Source of the DNA: Muricoccus pecuniae
Lineage (GTDB): Bacteria > Pseudomonadota > Alphaproteobacteria > Acetobacterales > Acetobacteraceae
Direction: 5' to 3'
NCBI RefSeq assembly: GCF_014199205.1
Contig: NZ_JACIJD010000010.1
Coordinates: 121,337-185,336, forward strand
DNA length: 64,000 bases
Part shown: piece after piece, positions 1-10,045 of the stretch
Layout: the number at the start of each line of letters is the position of its first letter
Position numbering within the stretch: position 1 is the first letter of the stretch
The notes under the pieces: generated by a model
The model's input: the letters and a program-made list of their open reading frames with translations, nothing else
Databases searched by the model: none
Told to the model about the DNA's origin: nothing
Program-made: the position numbers and the translations under genes

Positions 1-735
1 GCCTTGTCCGCCTTCTTCATCATCTTCTTCCTCGTCATGGCGCTGGCCGTGATCGCCTTCGTGGTGTTCATGGAGCGCGCCCAGCGCAAGATCCCGGTGC
101 AGTACCCCAAGCGGCAGGTCGGAAACCGGATGTTCGGGGGCGACTCCACTCACCTGCCCCTGAAGCTGAATACGGCCGGTGTCATCCCGCCGATCTTCGC
201 CTCCTCGCTGCTCCTGCTACCCGCGACCTTCTCGGGCTTCGCCGCGACACAGGGAGAGGACACCTGGCTGAGCCGCGCCGCCGCCATGCTTGCCCATGGC
301 CAGCCCCTCTACATGGGCCTCTATGTCGCGCTCATCATCTTCTTCGCTTTCTTCTACACGGCGGTTGTCTTCAACCCCCAGGAGACGGCGGACAACCTGA
401 AGAAGTACGGTGGCTTCGTGCCGGGAATTCGCCCCGGCGCGGCCACGGCGGAATATTTCGACCGGGTGCTCACCAGGCTGACCCTCGTCGGTGCCGTCTA
501 TCTCTGCATCGTGTGCCTGATCCCCGAGTTCCTGATCAGCCAGTACGGGGTGCCCTTCTACTTCGGCGGTACCAGCCTGCTCATCATCGTCTCGGTGACC
601 ATGGACACGGTCGCCCAGGTGCAGTCCCATCTCTTCGCGCATCAGTACGAAGGCCTGATTCGGAAGGCCCGGGTCGGTGGCCGGGGAGCCGGTCCTGCGC
701 CCGTCACCCCGCGCGGAGGGAGCTCCCGTCGATGA
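1..735 (+). CDS. secY: Protein translocase subunit SecY (C-terminal part, 5' end outside window)
   Basis: SecY forms the protein-conducting channel of the Sec translocon in the inner membrane, with SecE and SecG. Only about 244 C-terminal residues are here; the reading frame is open to the window edge. Visible are four to five hydrophobic membrane segments, the conserved cytoplasmic loop with a [12 protein letters not shown] segment that contacts SecA/ribosome, and a basic cytoplasmic tail. The stop overlaps the start of adk (ATGA), and the downstream order adk-rpsM-rpsK-rpoA-rplQ is the usual spc/alpha operon end. Identification is firm; only the truncation limits it. Confidence 0.97.
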   Translation, partial: ALSAFFIIFFLVMALAVIAFVVFMERAQRKIPVQYPKRQVGNRMFGGDSTHLPLKLNTAGVIPPIFASSLLLLPATFSGFAATQGEDTWLSRAAAMLAHGQPLYMGLYVALIIFFAFFYTAVVFNPQETADNLKKYGGFVPGIRPGAATAEYFDRVLTRLTLVGAVYLCIVCLIPEFLISQYGVPFYFGGTSLLIIVSVTMDTVAQVQSHLFAHQYEGLIRKARVGGRGAGPAPVTPRGGSSRR

Positions 736-1382
736 ACCTAATCCTTCTGGGGCCGCCTGGGGCGGGGAAGGGGACCCAGGCCAAGATCCTCCAGGATCGC
801 CACGGCATCGCGCAGATTTCCACTGGCGACATGCTGCGGGCCGAGGTCAAGTCGGGCTCCGAGATCGGGAACGAGGCGAAGGCGATCATGGAGCGGGGCG
901 AGCTCGTTCCTGATGCGATCATCACGGCGATGCTGGCGATCCGTGTGCAGAAGCCTGACTGCGCCCGGGGCTTCATCCTGGATGGCTTCCCCCGCACGGT
1001 GCCCCAGGCGGAGGCGCTGGACGTCATGCTCGAGGAGATGGGACTGGCCCTGAACCACGTAATCGAGCTGAAGGTGGACGACACTGCGCTCGTCGAGCGG
1101 ATCGCCGGGCGCTTCACCTGTTCCGCTTGCGGGGCGGGCTACCACGACCGCTTCAAGCCGACCCAGATCCCGGGCGTTTGCGACGTCTGCGGCAGCCACG
1201 ATTTCACGCGGCGGGCCGACGACAAGGCCGAGACCGTAGCGGCCCGGCTGGACGCCTATCATCGGCAAACGGCGCCTTTGCTTCCCTATTACGAGGCGCA
1301 GGGCAAGCTGAAGGGAGTGGACGGCATGGCCGACATGGCGACCGTCTCCGGCCAGATCGAGGCCATCCTCGATGGGGCTTGA
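732..1382 (+). CDS. adk: Adenylate kinase
   Basis: Catalyses ATP + AMP = 2 ADP in the cytoplasm. The 216-residue product is the normal length of the long-form enzyme. The P-loop GPPGAGKGT sits at residues 7-15, the AMP-binding segment DGFPRT near residue 84, and the LID domain carries four cysteines (about 130, 133, 150, 153) in two CxxC pairs, so the LID should bind zinc as in Gram-positive and many alphaproteobacterial enzymes. The ATG overlaps the secY stop by 4 nt (ATGA), implying translational coupling and cotranscription with the spc operon. Confidence 0.97.
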   Translation: MNLILLGPPGAGKGTQAKILQDRHGIAQISTGDMLRAEVKSGSEIGNEAKAIMERGELVPDAIITAMLAIRVQKPDCARGFILDGFPRTVPQAEALDVMLEEMGLALNHVIELKVDDTALVERIAGRFTCSACGAGYHDRFKPTQIPGVCDVCGSHDFTRRADDKAETVAARLDAYHRQTAPLLPYYEAQGKLKGVDGMADMATVSGQIEAILDGA

Positions 1383-1569
1383 CTCTCGGGTCACCGGTCC
1401 GTAAATCGCCCATCTTCGCGGCTGGGCCTCGCTCTGCCGCAATTCCGCTTGCACTGGCGCCGAGGTGCCAGGGCCGCATTGGCCTCGCTGATCAGGCGGG
1501 GACAGGATCACCTCGCCGGGCGGCTTCGCCGACCGGCCCGAACGGAGCCCAGAGCTCCAGGAGAGAGAC

Positions 1570-1947
1570 GTGGCGCGCATCGCCGGCGTGAACATCCCCG
1601 ACAACAAGCGCGTGCACATCTCGCTGCGCTACATCTATGGAATCGGCCCGAAGAACGCGGCCGACATCTGCGCCTCCCTGGGCATCCCCGAGGAGCGTCG
1701 GGTGAATCAGCTCTCCGAGGATGAGCTGCTCCGCCTCCGCGAGATGATGGACCGCGACTACCGCGTGGAGGGTGATCTCCGCCGCGAGGTGGCGATGAAC
1801 ATCAAGCGGCTGATGGACATGGCCTGCTACCGCGGCCTGCGTCATCGCCGTGGCCTGCCGGTTCGCGGCCAGCGCACCCACACGAACGCGCGCACCCGCA
1901 AGGGCAAGGCCGTGGCGATCGCCGGCAAGAAGAAGGTGACGAAGTAA
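1570..1947 (+). CDS. rpsM: 30S ribosomal protein S13
   Basis: S13 sits in the head of the 30S subunit and contacts the P-site tRNA and 5S/L5 bridge. The 125-residue product begins [10 protein letters not shown] and ends with the basic [12 protein letters not shown] tail, both diagnostic. The start is GTG, with a GGAGAG Shine-Dalgarno about 6-11 nt upstream. The 187 bp between adk and rpsM contains no gene and could hold an internal promoter, though no clear box was seen. rpsK follows after 1 nt. Confidence 0.97.
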   Translation: MARIAGVNIPDNKRVHISLRYIYGIGPKNAADICASLGIPEERRVNQLSEDELLRLREMMDRDYRVEGDLRREVAMNIKRLMDMACYRGLRHRRGLPVRGQRTHTNARTRKGKAVAIAGKKKVTK

Positions 1948-1948
1948 G

Positions 1949-2347
1949 ATGGCGCGTCAGCCGAACGCGGGCTCCCGCCCCCGCAAGAAGGAGCGGAAGA
2001 ACATCTCTTCCGGCGTGGCGCACGTCCTCGCCTCCTTCAACAACACGATCGTCACGATCACGGACAGCCAGGGCAACGCGATCGCCTGGTCGTCCTCCGG
2101 CTCCCAGGGCTTCAAGGGCAGCCGCAAGTCCACCCCCTACGCCGCGCAGGTTGCGGCGGAGGATGCGGGCAAGAAGGCGCGCGAGCACGGCATGGAGACG
2201 CTGGAGATCATGGTCTCCGGTCCCGGCTCGGGCCGCGAGAGCGCGCTTCGTGCCCTGCAGGCCGTCGGCTTCTACGTCACCGCGATCAAGGACGTGACGC
2301 CGATCCCGCATAATGGCTGCCGCCCTCGCAAGCGGCGCCGCGTCTGA
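1949..2347 (+). CDS. rpsK: 30S ribosomal protein S11
   Basis: S11 is part of the 30S platform and contacts the mRNA near the E site. The 132-residue product shows the family features [20 protein letters not shown] and the C-terminal [13 protein letters not shown]. It starts 1 nt after the rpsM stop and is followed by rpoA after 13 nt, the classical alpha operon arrangement. No anomalies. Confidence 0.97.
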   Translation: MARQPNAGSRPRKKERKNISSGVAHVLASFNNTIVTITDSQGNAIAWSSSGSQGFKGSRKSTPYAAQVAAEDAGKKAREHGMETLEIMVSGPGSGRESALRALQAVGFYVTAIKDVTPIPHNGCRPRKRRRV

Positions 2348-2360
2348 GGGGTACCCCACC

Positions 2361-3386
2361 ATGAGTGGCGCGATGGATCGCAACTGGCGTTCCCTCATCA
2401 AGCCCGAGCGTCTGGACGTGGAGGGGGGCAACGACCCCTCCCGTACCGCGACGATCGTCGCGGAGCCGCTGGAGCGCGGCTTCGGCATGACGCTCGGCAA
2501 CGCCCTGCGCCGCATCCTGCTGTCCTCCCTTCAGGGCGCGGCAGTGACGGCTGTGCAGATCGACGGCGCGCTGCACGAGTTCAGCAGCCTTCCTGGCGTG
2601 CGCGAGGACGTGACGGACATCGTCCTGAACATCAAGCGCCTGGCTATCCGGATGCAGGGCGAGGGCTCCAAGCGCCTCTCCCTCACCGCGACCGGCCCTG
2701 GCGAGGTGACGGCTGGCCAGATCCAGGTGACGGGCGATATCGAGATCGCGAACCCGGAGCTGGTCATCTGCACGCTGGATGACGGCGCGCGGCTGAATGC
2801 TGAGCTGACGGTGGCGACCGGCAAGGGCTATGTCCCCGCGGCGGAGAACCGTCCCGAGGATGCGCCAATCGGCCTCATCCCCGTCGACGCGATCTACTCC
2901 CCCGTGCGCCGCGTGGCCTATCGGGTGGAGCCCACCCGCGTCGGCCAGCGCACGGACTACGACAAGCTCGTGCTCACGGTGGAGACGGACGGCACGGTCA
3001 CGCCGGATGACGCGGTGGCCCTGGCCGCCCGCATCCTGCAGGACCAGCTCCAGCTCTTCATCAACTTCGACGAGCCGCGCGAGGCGCGTGCCGCCGAGGT
3101 CGAGGACGACCTGCCGTTCAACCGCAACCTGCTCCGCAAGGTGGACGAGCTCGAGCTCTCCGTCCGCTCGGCGAACTGCCTGAAGAACGACAACATCGTC
3201 TATATCGGCGATCTCGTTCAGAAGTCCGAGCAGGAGATGCTGCGCACGCCGAATTTCGGCCGCAAGTCGCTGAACGAGATCAAGGAGGTCCTCACCTCCA
3301 TGGGTCTTCAGCTCGGCATGAACGTCCCGGGCTGGCCGCCCGAGAACATCGAGGACCTGGCCCGCAAGGTCGACGAGCCGTTCTGA
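2361..3386 (+). CDS. rpoA: DNA-directed RNA polymerase subunit alpha
   Basis: Alpha dimer scaffold of RNA polymerase and target of UP elements and activators. 341 residues, normal length. The N-terminal domain (about 1-235) contains [22 protein letters not shown]; the C-terminal DNA-binding domain (about 260-341) contains [16 protein letters not shown] and LNEIKEVL. I chose the ATG at 2361 because the alternative in-frame ATG at 2313 lies inside rpsK and adds a non-conserved extension. Located between rpsK and rplQ as expected. Confidence 0.97.
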   Translation: MSGAMDRNWRSLIKPERLDVEGGNDPSRTATIVAEPLERGFGMTLGNALRRILLSSLQGAAVTAVQIDGALHEFSSLPGVREDVTDIVLNIKRLAIRMQGEGSKRLSLTATGPGEVTAGQIQVTGDIEIANPELVICTLDDGARLNAELTVATGKGYVPAAENRPEDAPIGLIPVDAIYSPVRRVAYRVEPTRVGQRTDYDKLVLTVETDGTVTPDDAVALAARILQDQLQLFINFDEPREARAAEVEDDLPFNRNLLRKVDELELSVRSANCLKNDNIVYIGDLVQKSEQEMLRTPNFGRKSLNEIKEVLTSMGLQLGMNVPGWPPENIEDLARKVDEPF

Positions 3387-3416
3387 GCGGCTGCGTAAGG
3401 AAGGACGAGTAGTCAG

Positions 3417-3842
3417 ATGCGTCACGGGGTTTCGGGCCGGAAGCTCGGCGTCACCTCCGCCCACCGGATCTCCATGTTCCGCAACATGGCGACCAGCCTG
3501 CTCAAGCACGAGCAGATCACGACCACGCTGCCGAAGGCGAAGGAGCTTCGCCCTTATGTCGAGCGCATCATCACGCTCGGCAAGCGCGGTGACCTGCATG
3601 CCCGCCGTCAGGCGGCCGCGCAGATCCGCGACGAGGCGGTGGTCCGCAAGCTGTTCGACACGCTGGCGCCGCGCTACGCCGCGCGCACCGGCGGCTACAC
3701 CCGCGTACTCCGCGCCGGCATCCGCTACGGCGATGCGGCGCAGATGGCGGTGATCGAGCTGGTCGAGCGCGATGTGGCGGCCAAGGGTCTCGACAGCGGG
3801 CCCAAGCCCGAGGTTGCGGAGGCCGAGACGGCTGAGGCGTGA
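3417..3842 (+). CDS. rplQ: 50S ribosomal protein L17
   Basis: L17 binds 23S rRNA near the polypeptide exit tunnel. The 141-residue product begins [17 protein letters not shown] and contains the conserved [19 protein letters not shown] segment. It has an acidic C-terminal extension (about 20 residues rich in E and A) longer than in E. coli L17, which is common in alphaproteobacteria. The final TGA overlaps a GTG start of the next gene (GTGA). Confidence 0.96.
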   Translation: MRHGVSGRKLGVTSAHRISMFRNMATSLLKHEQITTTLPKAKELRPYVERIITLGKRGDLHARRQAAAQIRDEAVVRKLFDTLAPRYAARTGGYTRVLRAGIRYGDAAQMAVIELVERDVAAKGLDSGPKPEVAEAETAEA

Positions 3843-4321
3843 TCACGCCTGGTCGTAGCGATCGGAGAAGGGCGGGTGGGAGACCACTCGCCCTTCTGCT
3901 TTTCGTGGCCCTCATCGTCTCGCCGGCCCGGGCGCAGGCGCCGGCAGAGCCCTCTGTGCTGACCCTGGCGGGGCAGTCCGTCGCGACGCTCGCGAGGCAT
4001 CCGGACCTGTCGATCGGCTTCCGGTCTGTCACGCGCGGCCGGCAGACCTATGTGTTGCGGCATCTCCGCGCCGCTGATCCGGGGTCGCTCCAGGTCGCGG
4101 AGGATCGTTACGTCTATGGCTGGACCTGCGACGGGGCGGATTGCGCGCGGGACGGCCTGTTCCTTGGCTATGACAGCGAGACCGAGCGCTTCTACCTTCT
4201 CCTGCTGGATGAGGGTGTCGCGAGCCTCACCGTTCCCACCCGCGGCGCTCCCTGGCCCGGCCCGCTGGCCCGGGCGGTGCTCGCCGTGAAGCCCGACCTT
4301 CGCTCATTCCGAGCCGAGTAG
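3839..4321 (+). CDS. Secreted hypothetical protein coupled to rplQ
   Basis: 160 residues, family not recognised. Residues about 16-33 form a hydrophobic signal peptide ending in an ARAQA-type cleavage site after a basic n-region, so the product should be periplasmic. The mature part is about 125 residues with two cysteines (WTCDGADC), possibly a disulfide. The GTG start overlaps the rplQ stop (GTGA), so it may be translated at the tail of the ribosomal operon. In frame through its whole length with typical codon use, hence likely real. Function unknown. Confidence 0.7.
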   Translation: MITPGRSDRRRAGGRPLALLLFVALIVSPARAQAPAEPSVLTLAGQSVATLARHPDLSIGFRSVTRGRQTYVLRHLRAADPGSLQVAEDRYVYGWTCDGADCARDGLFLGYDSETERFYLLLLDEGVASLTVPTRGAPWPGPLARAVLAVKPDLRSFRAE

Positions 4322-4376
4322 CGCCCGCAACGCCCCCGTTCTCCCGCCGTTTGCCGCCTGAACCGGGAGGAACTCC

Positions 4377-4565
4377 GTGATGATGCGCTGGGCGCTCGGC
4401 CTTGCCGTTCTCTTTGCCCTGCTCGCGCTGCTGGCGCGGGTGCTGCAACTCGGCTTCTCTCTGGCCCTCATCGTGGTTGCGGGTCTGGCGCTCCTGGCCG
4501 CGATCGTCACGGCCGTGCTGGGGAGGGCGGGGCTCGGGGGCGGCCCGCCGGACGGCCGGGCCTGA
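4377..4565 (+). CDS. Small two-helix membrane protein
   Basis: 62 residues, almost entirely two hydrophobic helices (about residues 5-21 and 26-48) followed by a short G/P-rich tail. A strong Shine-Dalgarno (GGGAGGA) lies 6-15 nt upstream of three consecutive candidate starts (GTG 4377, ATG 4380, ATG 4383); ATG 4380 or 4383 has the best spacing. Family not recognised. It is convergent with the next gene, ending 5 nt from its stop codon. Confidence 0.55.
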   Translation: MMMRWALGLAVLFALLALLARVLQLGFSLALIVVAGLALLAAIVTAVLGRAGLGGGPPDGRA

Positions 4566-4570
4566 CCCGC

Positions 4571-5554
4571 CTATTCCACCCGGATATTCGCCTCCCGCAC
4601 CAGGGTGGCCATGGTCGCGCGCCCGTCGCGGATAAAGCGCGCGAACTCATCCGGCGCGGAGCCGACAGGGAGGGCAACGAGCTGGTCCAGCCGTGCCTTG
4701 ACCTCTGGCTCGGCGAGGGTGGCGGACATCGCACCGTGCAGCCGCTCGGCGACGCTTGCCGGCGTCCCCGCGGGAGCGAAAAGGGCGCACCACTCGGTGA
4801 TGGTCAGCCCGGGGAGACCGGCCTCGGCGAAGGTCGGCAGGCCGGGGCGGGAGGCGATCCGCGTCTCGGTCGCCACCGCGAGCAGACGCGCCCGCCCGCC
4901 ATCCGCGACCGGTCCGGCCGACAGGGCGGTGATGAAGGCGCCGTCCAGCACGCCGGCGGCGAGATCGCGGGCGGCATCCGCCCCGCCGCGATAGGGCGCG
5001 TGGGTCAGCTCGATCCCGGCAAGCCGCCCGAACTGGGCGAGGGCGAGATGGCCGGCCGTGGCGTTGCCCTGCGTGCCGATGTTCAGCGCGCCGGGCTGCG
5101 CCTTCGCCATGGCGATGAACTCGGCCAGGCTGCGCGCCGGGCTCTCGGACTTCACGGCCAGCACCTGCGGGAAGGTCGCGGCGAGGGTGACGGGCAGGAA
5201 GGCGGTCGCGTAGTCGAAGGAGAGGCCGCGCAGGAGGCTTGGATTCACCACGTGGGAGGAGGCGTCCCAAAGCAGGGTGTGGCCGTCGGGCGCTGCCTGG
5301 GCCACGGCGGCCCCGCCATTGGAGCCGCTGCCACCCGTGCGGTTCTCCACCACCACGTTCTGCCCGAGCCGCTCGCCCAGGCGCGGGGCCACCACGCGGG
5401 CGACGCTGTCCGCGGCGCCGCCGGCCGCGAAGGCGACGATCAGCCGGATCGGGCGGCTGGGCCAGCCTCCCTGGGCCCGCGAGATGCCCGGCGCGGCGAG
5501 CGCGCCCGCGATTCCCAGCCCCGCCCCTCCCAGCACTGCGCGACGATGAAGCAT
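4571..5554 (-). CDS. Bug-family tripartite tricarboxylate transporter substrate-binding protein
   Basis: Periplasmic receptor of the TctC/Bug family, which binds small carboxylated or amphipathic solutes. 327 residues with a Tat-like signal (RRAVLGGAGLGIAGALAAPG) and an early ARAQG-type cleavage site. Diagnostic motifs are WPSRPIRLIVAFAAGGAAD, VVENRTGGSGSNGG and HAPYRGGADAARDL. No tctA/tctB permease genes are nearby, which is usual for the many orphan Bug genes in Acetobacteraceae and Burkholderiales. Ligand cannot be predicted. Confidence 0.9.
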   Translation of the reverse strand: MLHRRAVLGGAGLGIAGALAAPGISRAQGGWPSRPIRLIVAFAAGGAADSVARVVAPRLGERLGQNVVVENRTGGSGSNGGAAVAQAAPDGHTLLWDASSHVVNPSLLRGLSFDYATAFLPVTLAATFPQVLAVKSESPARSLAEFIAMAKAQPGALNIGTQGNATAGHLALAQFGRLAGIELTHAPYRGGADAARDLAAGVLDGAFITALSAGPVADGGRARLLAVATETRIASRPGLPTFAEAGLPGLTITEWCALFAPAGTPASVAERLHGAMSATLAEPEVKARLDQLVALPVGSAPDEFARFIRDGRATMATLVREANIRVE

Positions 5555-5649
5555 CGGCCGACCCTCCCCGGTTCCGTTGCCGGATGGAGGCCGCCCGCCG
5601 CCCGCCTCGTCAAGGCCCGCGCTTGCGGCCTTCCCCCGGGAAGCGCTTG

Positions 5650-6549
5650 ATGCACGCCCCAGTCCCGGAGCCCCGAATGCGCGTCACTGTCGTGCAGATG
5701 AACCCCGGTGCCGACAAGGCCGCCAACATCGCCCAGGCCACGCGGCTGGCGGAAGCCGCTCTCGCTTCCGACCGCCCCGACATCATCGCCTTCCCCGAGA
5801 TATGGACCTGCCTCGGCGGGGACCGCGCCACGAAGGTCGCGGCGGCGGAGAGGCTGCCCGAGCCGGGGTCGAACGCGCACGGGGGCGAGGCCTATGAGAT
5901 GCTCCGCTCCATGGCGGTGGCCAACCGGGTCCATGTCCATGGCGGCAGCATCGGGGAGCTGGCGGGAGAGCGGTTGCGCAACACGAGCCTTCTCTTCGCC
6001 CCGGACGGGCGGGAGCTGGCCCGCTACAGCAAGATCCACCTGTTCGACATCACGGCGCCCGACGGCACGGGCTATCGCGAGAGTGCCACTTATGACGGCG
6101 GGAGCGCGATCGTCACCGCCCGCACGGGAGAGACGGTGTCCGGCCTCGCCATCTGCTACGATGTCCGCTTTCCCGAGCTCTTCCTCTCCCTTCGCCAGGC
6201 CGGGGCGGAGCTGATCTTCCTGCCCGCCGCCTTCACCCTCCAGACCGGGAAGGACCACTGGGAAGTGCTGATCCGCGCCCGCGCGATCGAGACCCAGTGC
6301 TGGTTCGCCGCCCCCGCCTGCTGGGGCCAGCACATGGAGCCGAAGGGGCCGCGCCACACCTATGGCCATTCCCTCATCTGCGATCCCTGGGGGCATGTCG
6401 TGGCCAGGTGCTCGGACGGCACGGGCTGGGCGAGCGCGCGCATCGACCGGGCGGTCACCGAGCGCGTGCGCCGGGACATGCCCGTGCTGGAGCACCGCCG
6501 CCTGCCCTTCGCCGGCGACACGCCCGCGGGCGGCCGGGTGCCGGCATGA
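5650..6549 (+). CDS. Nitrilase-superfamily carbon-nitrogen hydrolase (Nit1/Nit2-like)
   Basis: Cytoplasmic amidase of the carbon-nitrogen hydrolase superfamily, 299 residues from ATG 5650 (or 290 from ATG 5677, which better matches the family N-terminus MRVTVVQMN). The catalytic triad is visible as Glu50 (FPEIW), Lys128 (YSKIHLFD) and Cys169 (ICYDVRFPE), numbering from 5650. The YDVRFPEL context is typical of the Nit/omega-amidase branch acting on deaminated glutathione or alpha-keto acid amides; substrate is inferred. Stop overlaps the NAD kinase start (ATGA). Confidence 0.88.
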   Translation: MHAPVPEPRMRVTVVQMNPGADKAANIAQATRLAEAALASDRPDIIAFPEIWTCLGGDRATKVAAAERLPEPGSNAHGGEAYEMLRSMAVANRVHVHGGSIGELAGERLRNTSLLFAPDGRELARYSKIHLFDITAPDGTGYRESATYDGGSAIVTARTGETVSGLAICYDVRFPELFLSLRQAGAELIFLPAAFTLQTGKDHWEVLIRARAIETQCWFAAPACWGQHMEPKGPRHTYGHSLICDPWGHVVARCSDGTGWASARIDRAVTERVRRDMPVLEHRRLPFAGDTPAGGRVPA

Positions 6550-7373
6550 CAGCCGCTCTTCTCGGCAGTGCGCCCGACCCGGACGCCGTGCGCGAGCTGC
6601 CGGAGGATCTCGCCGGCCGCATCAGCTTCGTGGCCGCCACGACCGAGGAGGCCGGCGCGGCCCGCGCGCGCCTCGTCTCCCTCTATGGCGACGCGCCCGA
6701 GGATGAGGCGGCCGTCATCGTGGCGCTCGGCGGCGACGGGGCGATGCTGGAGACCCAGCACCGCTTCCTCGGCCGCAACCTGCCGATCTACGGGATGAAC
6801 CGGGGCAGCGTCGGCTTCCTGATGAATGCCTATCGGGAGGAAGGGCTGCCGGAACGGCTGCGCTCCGCCCAGGCCGCGCTGCTACAGCCCCTGCTGATGC
6901 GCGCCACCGACGCGGCGGGGCAGGTGCACGAGGCGCTGGCCATCAACGAGGTCTCGCTCCTGCGCGAGACGCGGCAGGCCGCCAAGATCCGCATCCTCGT
7001 GGACGGCAAGGAGCGGATGGCGGAGCTGGTCTGCGACGGCATCCTCGTCGCCACCCCGGCGGGGAGCACGGCCTATAACCTCTCCGCCCACGGGCCGATC
7101 ATCCCGCTCGGCACCAATCTCCTGGCGATGACGCCGATCTCCGCCTTCCGCCCCCGGCGCTGGCGCGGCGCGCTGCTGCCGGGCAACGCCGCCGTCGCCT
7201 TCGAGATCCTGGAGGCCGCGAAGCGCCCCGTTGCCGCCGTGGCGGACTACACGGAGGTGCGCGACGTCCGCCGCGTGGAGATCTGCGAGAGCCGGCGCCT
7301 CCGGCTGACCATGCTCTTCGATCCCGACCACGGCCTGCCCGAGCGCATCCTCGCCGAGCAGTTCACGGTGTGA
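6546..7373 (+). CDS. nadK: NAD kinase
   Basis: Phosphorylates NAD to NADP using ATP or polyphosphate. 275 residues, slightly short, as in other alphaproteobacterial enzymes. Motifs: GGDG (residues 62-65), [10 protein letters not shown], a conserved INEVSLLRE segment and [16 protein letters not shown]. Start ATG 6546 overlaps the hydrolase stop by 4 nt, so the two are probably coexpressed. The 3' end overlaps the convergent dehalogenase-like gene by 11 nt. Confidence 0.94.
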   Translation: MTAALLGSAPDPDAVRELPEDLAGRISFVAATTEEAGAARARLVSLYGDAPEDEAAVIVALGGDGAMLETQHRFLGRNLPIYGMNRGSVGFLMNAYREEGLPERLRSAQAALLQPLLMRATDAAGQVHEALAINEVSLLRETRQAAKIRILVDGKERMAELVCDGILVATPAGSTAYNLSAHGPIIPLGTNLLAMTPISAFRPRRWRGALLPGNAAVAFEILEAAKRPVAAVADYTEVRDVRRVEICESRRLRLTMLFDPDHGLPERILAEQFTV

Positions 7374-8247
7374 GAAAGCCCTCCAGCGCCGCCAGCACCT
7401 CCTCCGGCGCTTCCTCGGCGAGGTAGTGGCCGCTGTTCACCGGACCGCCCGCGATGGTGCCGTCCGCGTAGTCGCGCCAGAGGGTGAGCGGCTCGTACCA
7501 CTTTCCGATCTTCCCCTTTGAACCCCAGAGGACGAGCAACGGGCAGCGCAGGCGCTCCCCGGCGCGGCGGGAGGCGCGGTCGTGCTCTAGGTCGATTCCC
7601 GCCGCCGCCCGGTAGTCCTCGCAGATGGACTCCACCGTGCCGTCCTGGTGCAGGGCGGCGATGTAGTCGGCGCGGGCCTCGGGGTGGAAGAACCCGTCAT
7701 CCTTCGGCTCGCGCGCGGTGTGCAACCGGAACCAGTCCTCCACGTCCCGCCGGATCAGCCGCTCGGGGAGGGGATAGGGCTGGGCCAGGAGGAACCAGTG
7801 ATAGTAGCCCAGGGCGAAGGCGGTATCCGTCCGATCGAAATGGGCGAGGGTGGGCACGATGTCCATCACGCAGAGCCGTTCCACCCGCTCCGCGTGATCG
7901 AGGGCCAGCCGGTGCGCCACGCGTGCCCCACGGTCGTGGCTGACCACGCCGAAGCGCGCATAGCCCAGCCCCTCCATCAGCGCGGCCATGTCCGCCGCCA
8001 TGGCTCGCTTGCTGAAGGCCTCGCTTCCCGGCGAGACGCCCGGCTTGCCGCTGAAGCCGTAGCCGCGGAGATCCGGCAGGATCACGGTGAAGCGGCGCGC
8101 GAGGGATGGGGCCACGCGGTGCCACATCGCATGGGTTTGCGGGTTCCCGTGGAGAAGCAGAAGGGGCGGGCCGCTCCCGGCGCGGCGGAGGCGCAGCGCC
8201 ACCCCGTTCGCCTCCCGGGTTTCCAGCGTGAAGCCCTCGAAGAACAT
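7363..8247 (-). CDS. Alpha/beta hydrolase, probable haloacetate (fluoroacetate) dehalogenase
   Basis: 294 residues, alpha/beta-hydrolase fold of the haloalkane dehalogenase/epoxide hydrolase group. Visible: [10 protein letters not shown] oxyanion segment (33-42), nucleophile Asp105 in [11 protein letters not shown], Arg106 and Arg109, Asp129 (VMDIVP), His150-Trp151 ([10 protein letters not shown]), Tyr212 (CEDYRA), and catalytic His274 (NSGHYLAEE). This set and spacing correspond, with a constant offset of 5 for the early residues, to Asp110, Arg111/114, Asp134 and His155-Trp156 of characterised fluoroacetate dehalogenase, where the Arg pair binds carboxylate and His/Trp/Tyr bind the halide. 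I chose the ATG at 8247; an upstream in-frame ATG at 8403 adds an unconserved stretch. Divergent from the next Bug receptor gene. Confidence 0.85.
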   Translation of the reverse strand: MFFEGFTLETREANGVALRLRRAGSGPPLLLLHGNPQTHAMWHRVAPSLARRFTVILPDLRGYGFSGKPGVSPGSEAFSKRAMAADMAALMEGLGYARFGVVSHDRGARVAHRLALDHAERVERLCVMDIVPTLAHFDRTDTAFALGYYHWFLLAQPYPLPERLIRRDVEDWFRLHTAREPKDDGFFHPEARADYIAALHQDGTVESICEDYRAAAGIDLEHDRASRRAGERLRCPLLVLWGSKGKIGKWYEPLTLWRDYADGTIAGGPVNSGHYLAEEAPEEVLAALEGFLTP

Positions 8248-8395
8248 GCTCGCTCCCGTTCCCTTGCCGCCGCCACTCTGCGACGCGGCGCGGCATCCGT
8301 CAGCCCGCCCGCCATTCCTCGGACGGCAGATCCGTGGCATCCCTGAAGCTTCCCAGCGCGGGCTGCCGCCGTGAAGGGGAAGGGAGGTCCATCGC

Positions 8396-9373
8396 ATGAT
8401 CACGCGCCGCCACGCGCTCGCCCTGCCAGCCGCCCTGGCCGCGCCTCTCGCCGCGCGGGCCCAGGCGCCCTGGTCTCCCGGCCGCCCGATCGTCCTCGTG
8501 GTGCCCTATCCCGCCGGCGGGCCGACCGACGTGCTCGCGCGGCTGGTGGCGGGCGAGATGGCCAGGGACCTCAACTCCCCCGTCGTGGTGGAGAATGTCG
8601 CGGGTGGGGGAGGGTCGATCGGGGCGCGCCGCGTGGCGACGGGGCCGGCGGATGGCACGCAGATCGTGCTCGCCTCCAACCAGACCCACGCCACCAACAT
8701 CTCGCTTCTCCCCGATGGCGGCGGCTACCACCCCGTGCGGGACTTCGCGCCGGTCGCGGGACTGGCCGACCTGCAGCACATCCTCGTCCTGCGCCCCGAT
8801 GTTCCGGCCGCCAGCGTGCCGGAGCTGCTCGCGCTGCTCCGCGCCCGGCCGGGCTCCATCACCTGCGCCTCCACCGGCCAGGGCTCGGCCTCGCATCTGA
8901 CGCTGGAGCTGTTCCGCGCGAGGACGGGCGTGGAGATGGTGCATGTGCCCTATCGAGGTTCCTCGCCCATGCTGAACGACCTGCTGGGCGGCCATGTGCA
9001 GGCGAGCTTCGCTACGGCCCCGACGATCCTGTCCCAGGTGCAGTCGGGCGGGCTGCGCGCCCTGGCCGTCGCCTCCCCGAACCGCTCGCCCCATCTGCCG
9101 GAGCTGCCGACCCTGGCCGAGGCCGGGGTGGCCGGGGTGGAGGCGGATGCCTGGTTCGGCCTCTTCGCCCCAGCCGCCGTGCCCCCGCCCGCCCTGGCCC
9201 GGTTGCGGGAGCTCGCCCTCGCCGCCATGGCGCGGGAGCCGGTGCGGGCCAGGACCACCGAGGTCGGGATGACGGTGAACCTTCGGGATGCCGAGACCAT
9301 GGGCGCCTTCCTGCGCCAGGACATCGAGCGCTGGGCCGAGGTGATCCGCGTCGCGAAGGTGAAGGCCGAGTAG
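8396..9373 (+). CDS. Bug-family tripartite tricarboxylate transporter substrate-binding protein
   Basis: 325 residues. Short signal peptide with arginine pair (MITRRHALALPAALAAPLAARAQA), then the Bug motifs RPIVLVVPYPAGGPTD, VVVENVAGGGGSIGARRV and HVPYRGSSPMLNDLLGG. Periplasmic receptor without adjacent permease genes. It is divergently arranged with the dehalogenase-like gene (149 bp between starts), so the two could share a control region; whether this receptor supplies a haloacid or related carboxylate is speculative. Confidence 0.9.
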   Translation: MITRRHALALPAALAAPLAARAQAPWSPGRPIVLVVPYPAGGPTDVLARLVAGEMARDLNSPVVVENVAGGGGSIGARRVATGPADGTQIVLASNQTHATNISLLPDGGGYHPVRDFAPVAGLADLQHILVLRPDVPAASVPELLALLRARPGSITCASTGQGSASHLTLELFRARTGVEMVHVPYRGSSPMLNDLLGGHVQASFATAPTILSQVQSGGLRALAVASPNRSPHLPELPTLAEAGVAGVEADAWFGLFAPAAVPPPALARLRELALAAMAREPVRARTTEVGMTVNLRDAETMGAFLRQDIERWAEVIRVAKVKAE

Positions 9374-9566
9374 GGGCGGACAGGTCCCTCCCGGGCATGG
9401 CTCCGACCGCGAGACGCAGGGGCGATCTCCGGGGCGGGGCTGCACCGAAACGCGCTGCCGCCCTCCGTTCCGGCGCGCAGGGCAGGGGCCAGGGGCCCGG
9501 AAACGCGAACGCCGCCGGTCCCTCGCGGAACCGACGGCGCTCAGAAGGCCGGAGGGCTGGAAAGGG

Positions 9567-9944
9567 CTACTTGCGCCCCTTCGTCCGGGCCTTGCGGGCG
9601 GCGTAGCGGCGGTCGCGCTCCAGCTTCGCTTCGATCAGTTCCTGCTTGGCGCGCTCGGCAGCCTCGGCGGCCTGGCGGGCGAGCTCGGCCTGGCGGGCCT
9701 CCTCCTCGGCGATGAGGCGCAGGCGCTCGGCTTCCTGGCGCGCCTTCTCCTCCTCCTTGAGGCGCCGGCGCTCGGCCTCGCGGGCCTCCCGGGCCTGGAT
9801 GATCTGGCGGCGCTCCTCCTGGCGGGCGACCACGGTCGGGTCATCGGAGGCCGGGCGCGACTTGAAGCGCTCGAGGAGAGCCTTCTTCGCTTCCAGGGAA
9901 TTCTTGCTGCGGTCGTTGAAGTCGGTGCCCTTGAGGGTTCGCAT
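9567..9944 (-). CDS. DUF6481-type coiled-coil protein
   Basis: 125 residues, extremely charged. After a short N-terminal segment (FNDRSKNSLEAKKALLERF) the chain from about residue 40 to 110 is a continuous E/R/K/A-rich helix with heptad character, ending in a basic KARTKGRK tail. This matches small cytoplasmic proteins annotated as DUF6481 in alphaproteobacteria; no function is established. The gene stands alone between a Bug receptor and the terminator described at 10046-10094. Assignment to the family is from memory of the N-terminal pattern. Confidence 0.75.
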   Translation of the reverse strand: MRTLKGTDFNDRSKNSLEAKKALLERFKSRPASDDPTVVARQEERRQIIQAREAREAERRRLKEEEKARQEAERLRLIAEEEARQAELARQAAEAAERAKQELIEAKLERDRRYAARKARTKGRK

Positions 9945-10045
9945 CGTTGCTCTCTGCTGGGGTCCGGTACCGGTCCTGTTCCGGTCGCTGGGAATCCGGG
10001 GCGGGCCGCGTCACGCGATGGGCGTCAGGTGGCACCGCCCGGGCG

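Noticed and set aside
2286..3599. Long minus-strand frame opposite rpoA/rplQ
   Set aside because: High-GC antisense shadow; no family motif and it lies across essential genes on the other strand.
5239..5649. N-terminal extension of the nitrilase-fold hydrolase
   Set aside because: Overlaps the divergent Bug gene and has no similarity to the family N-terminus.
4605..5650. Plus-strand frames over the first Bug receptor
   Set aside because: Shadow of the receptor on the other strand; codon pattern is the complement of the true gene.
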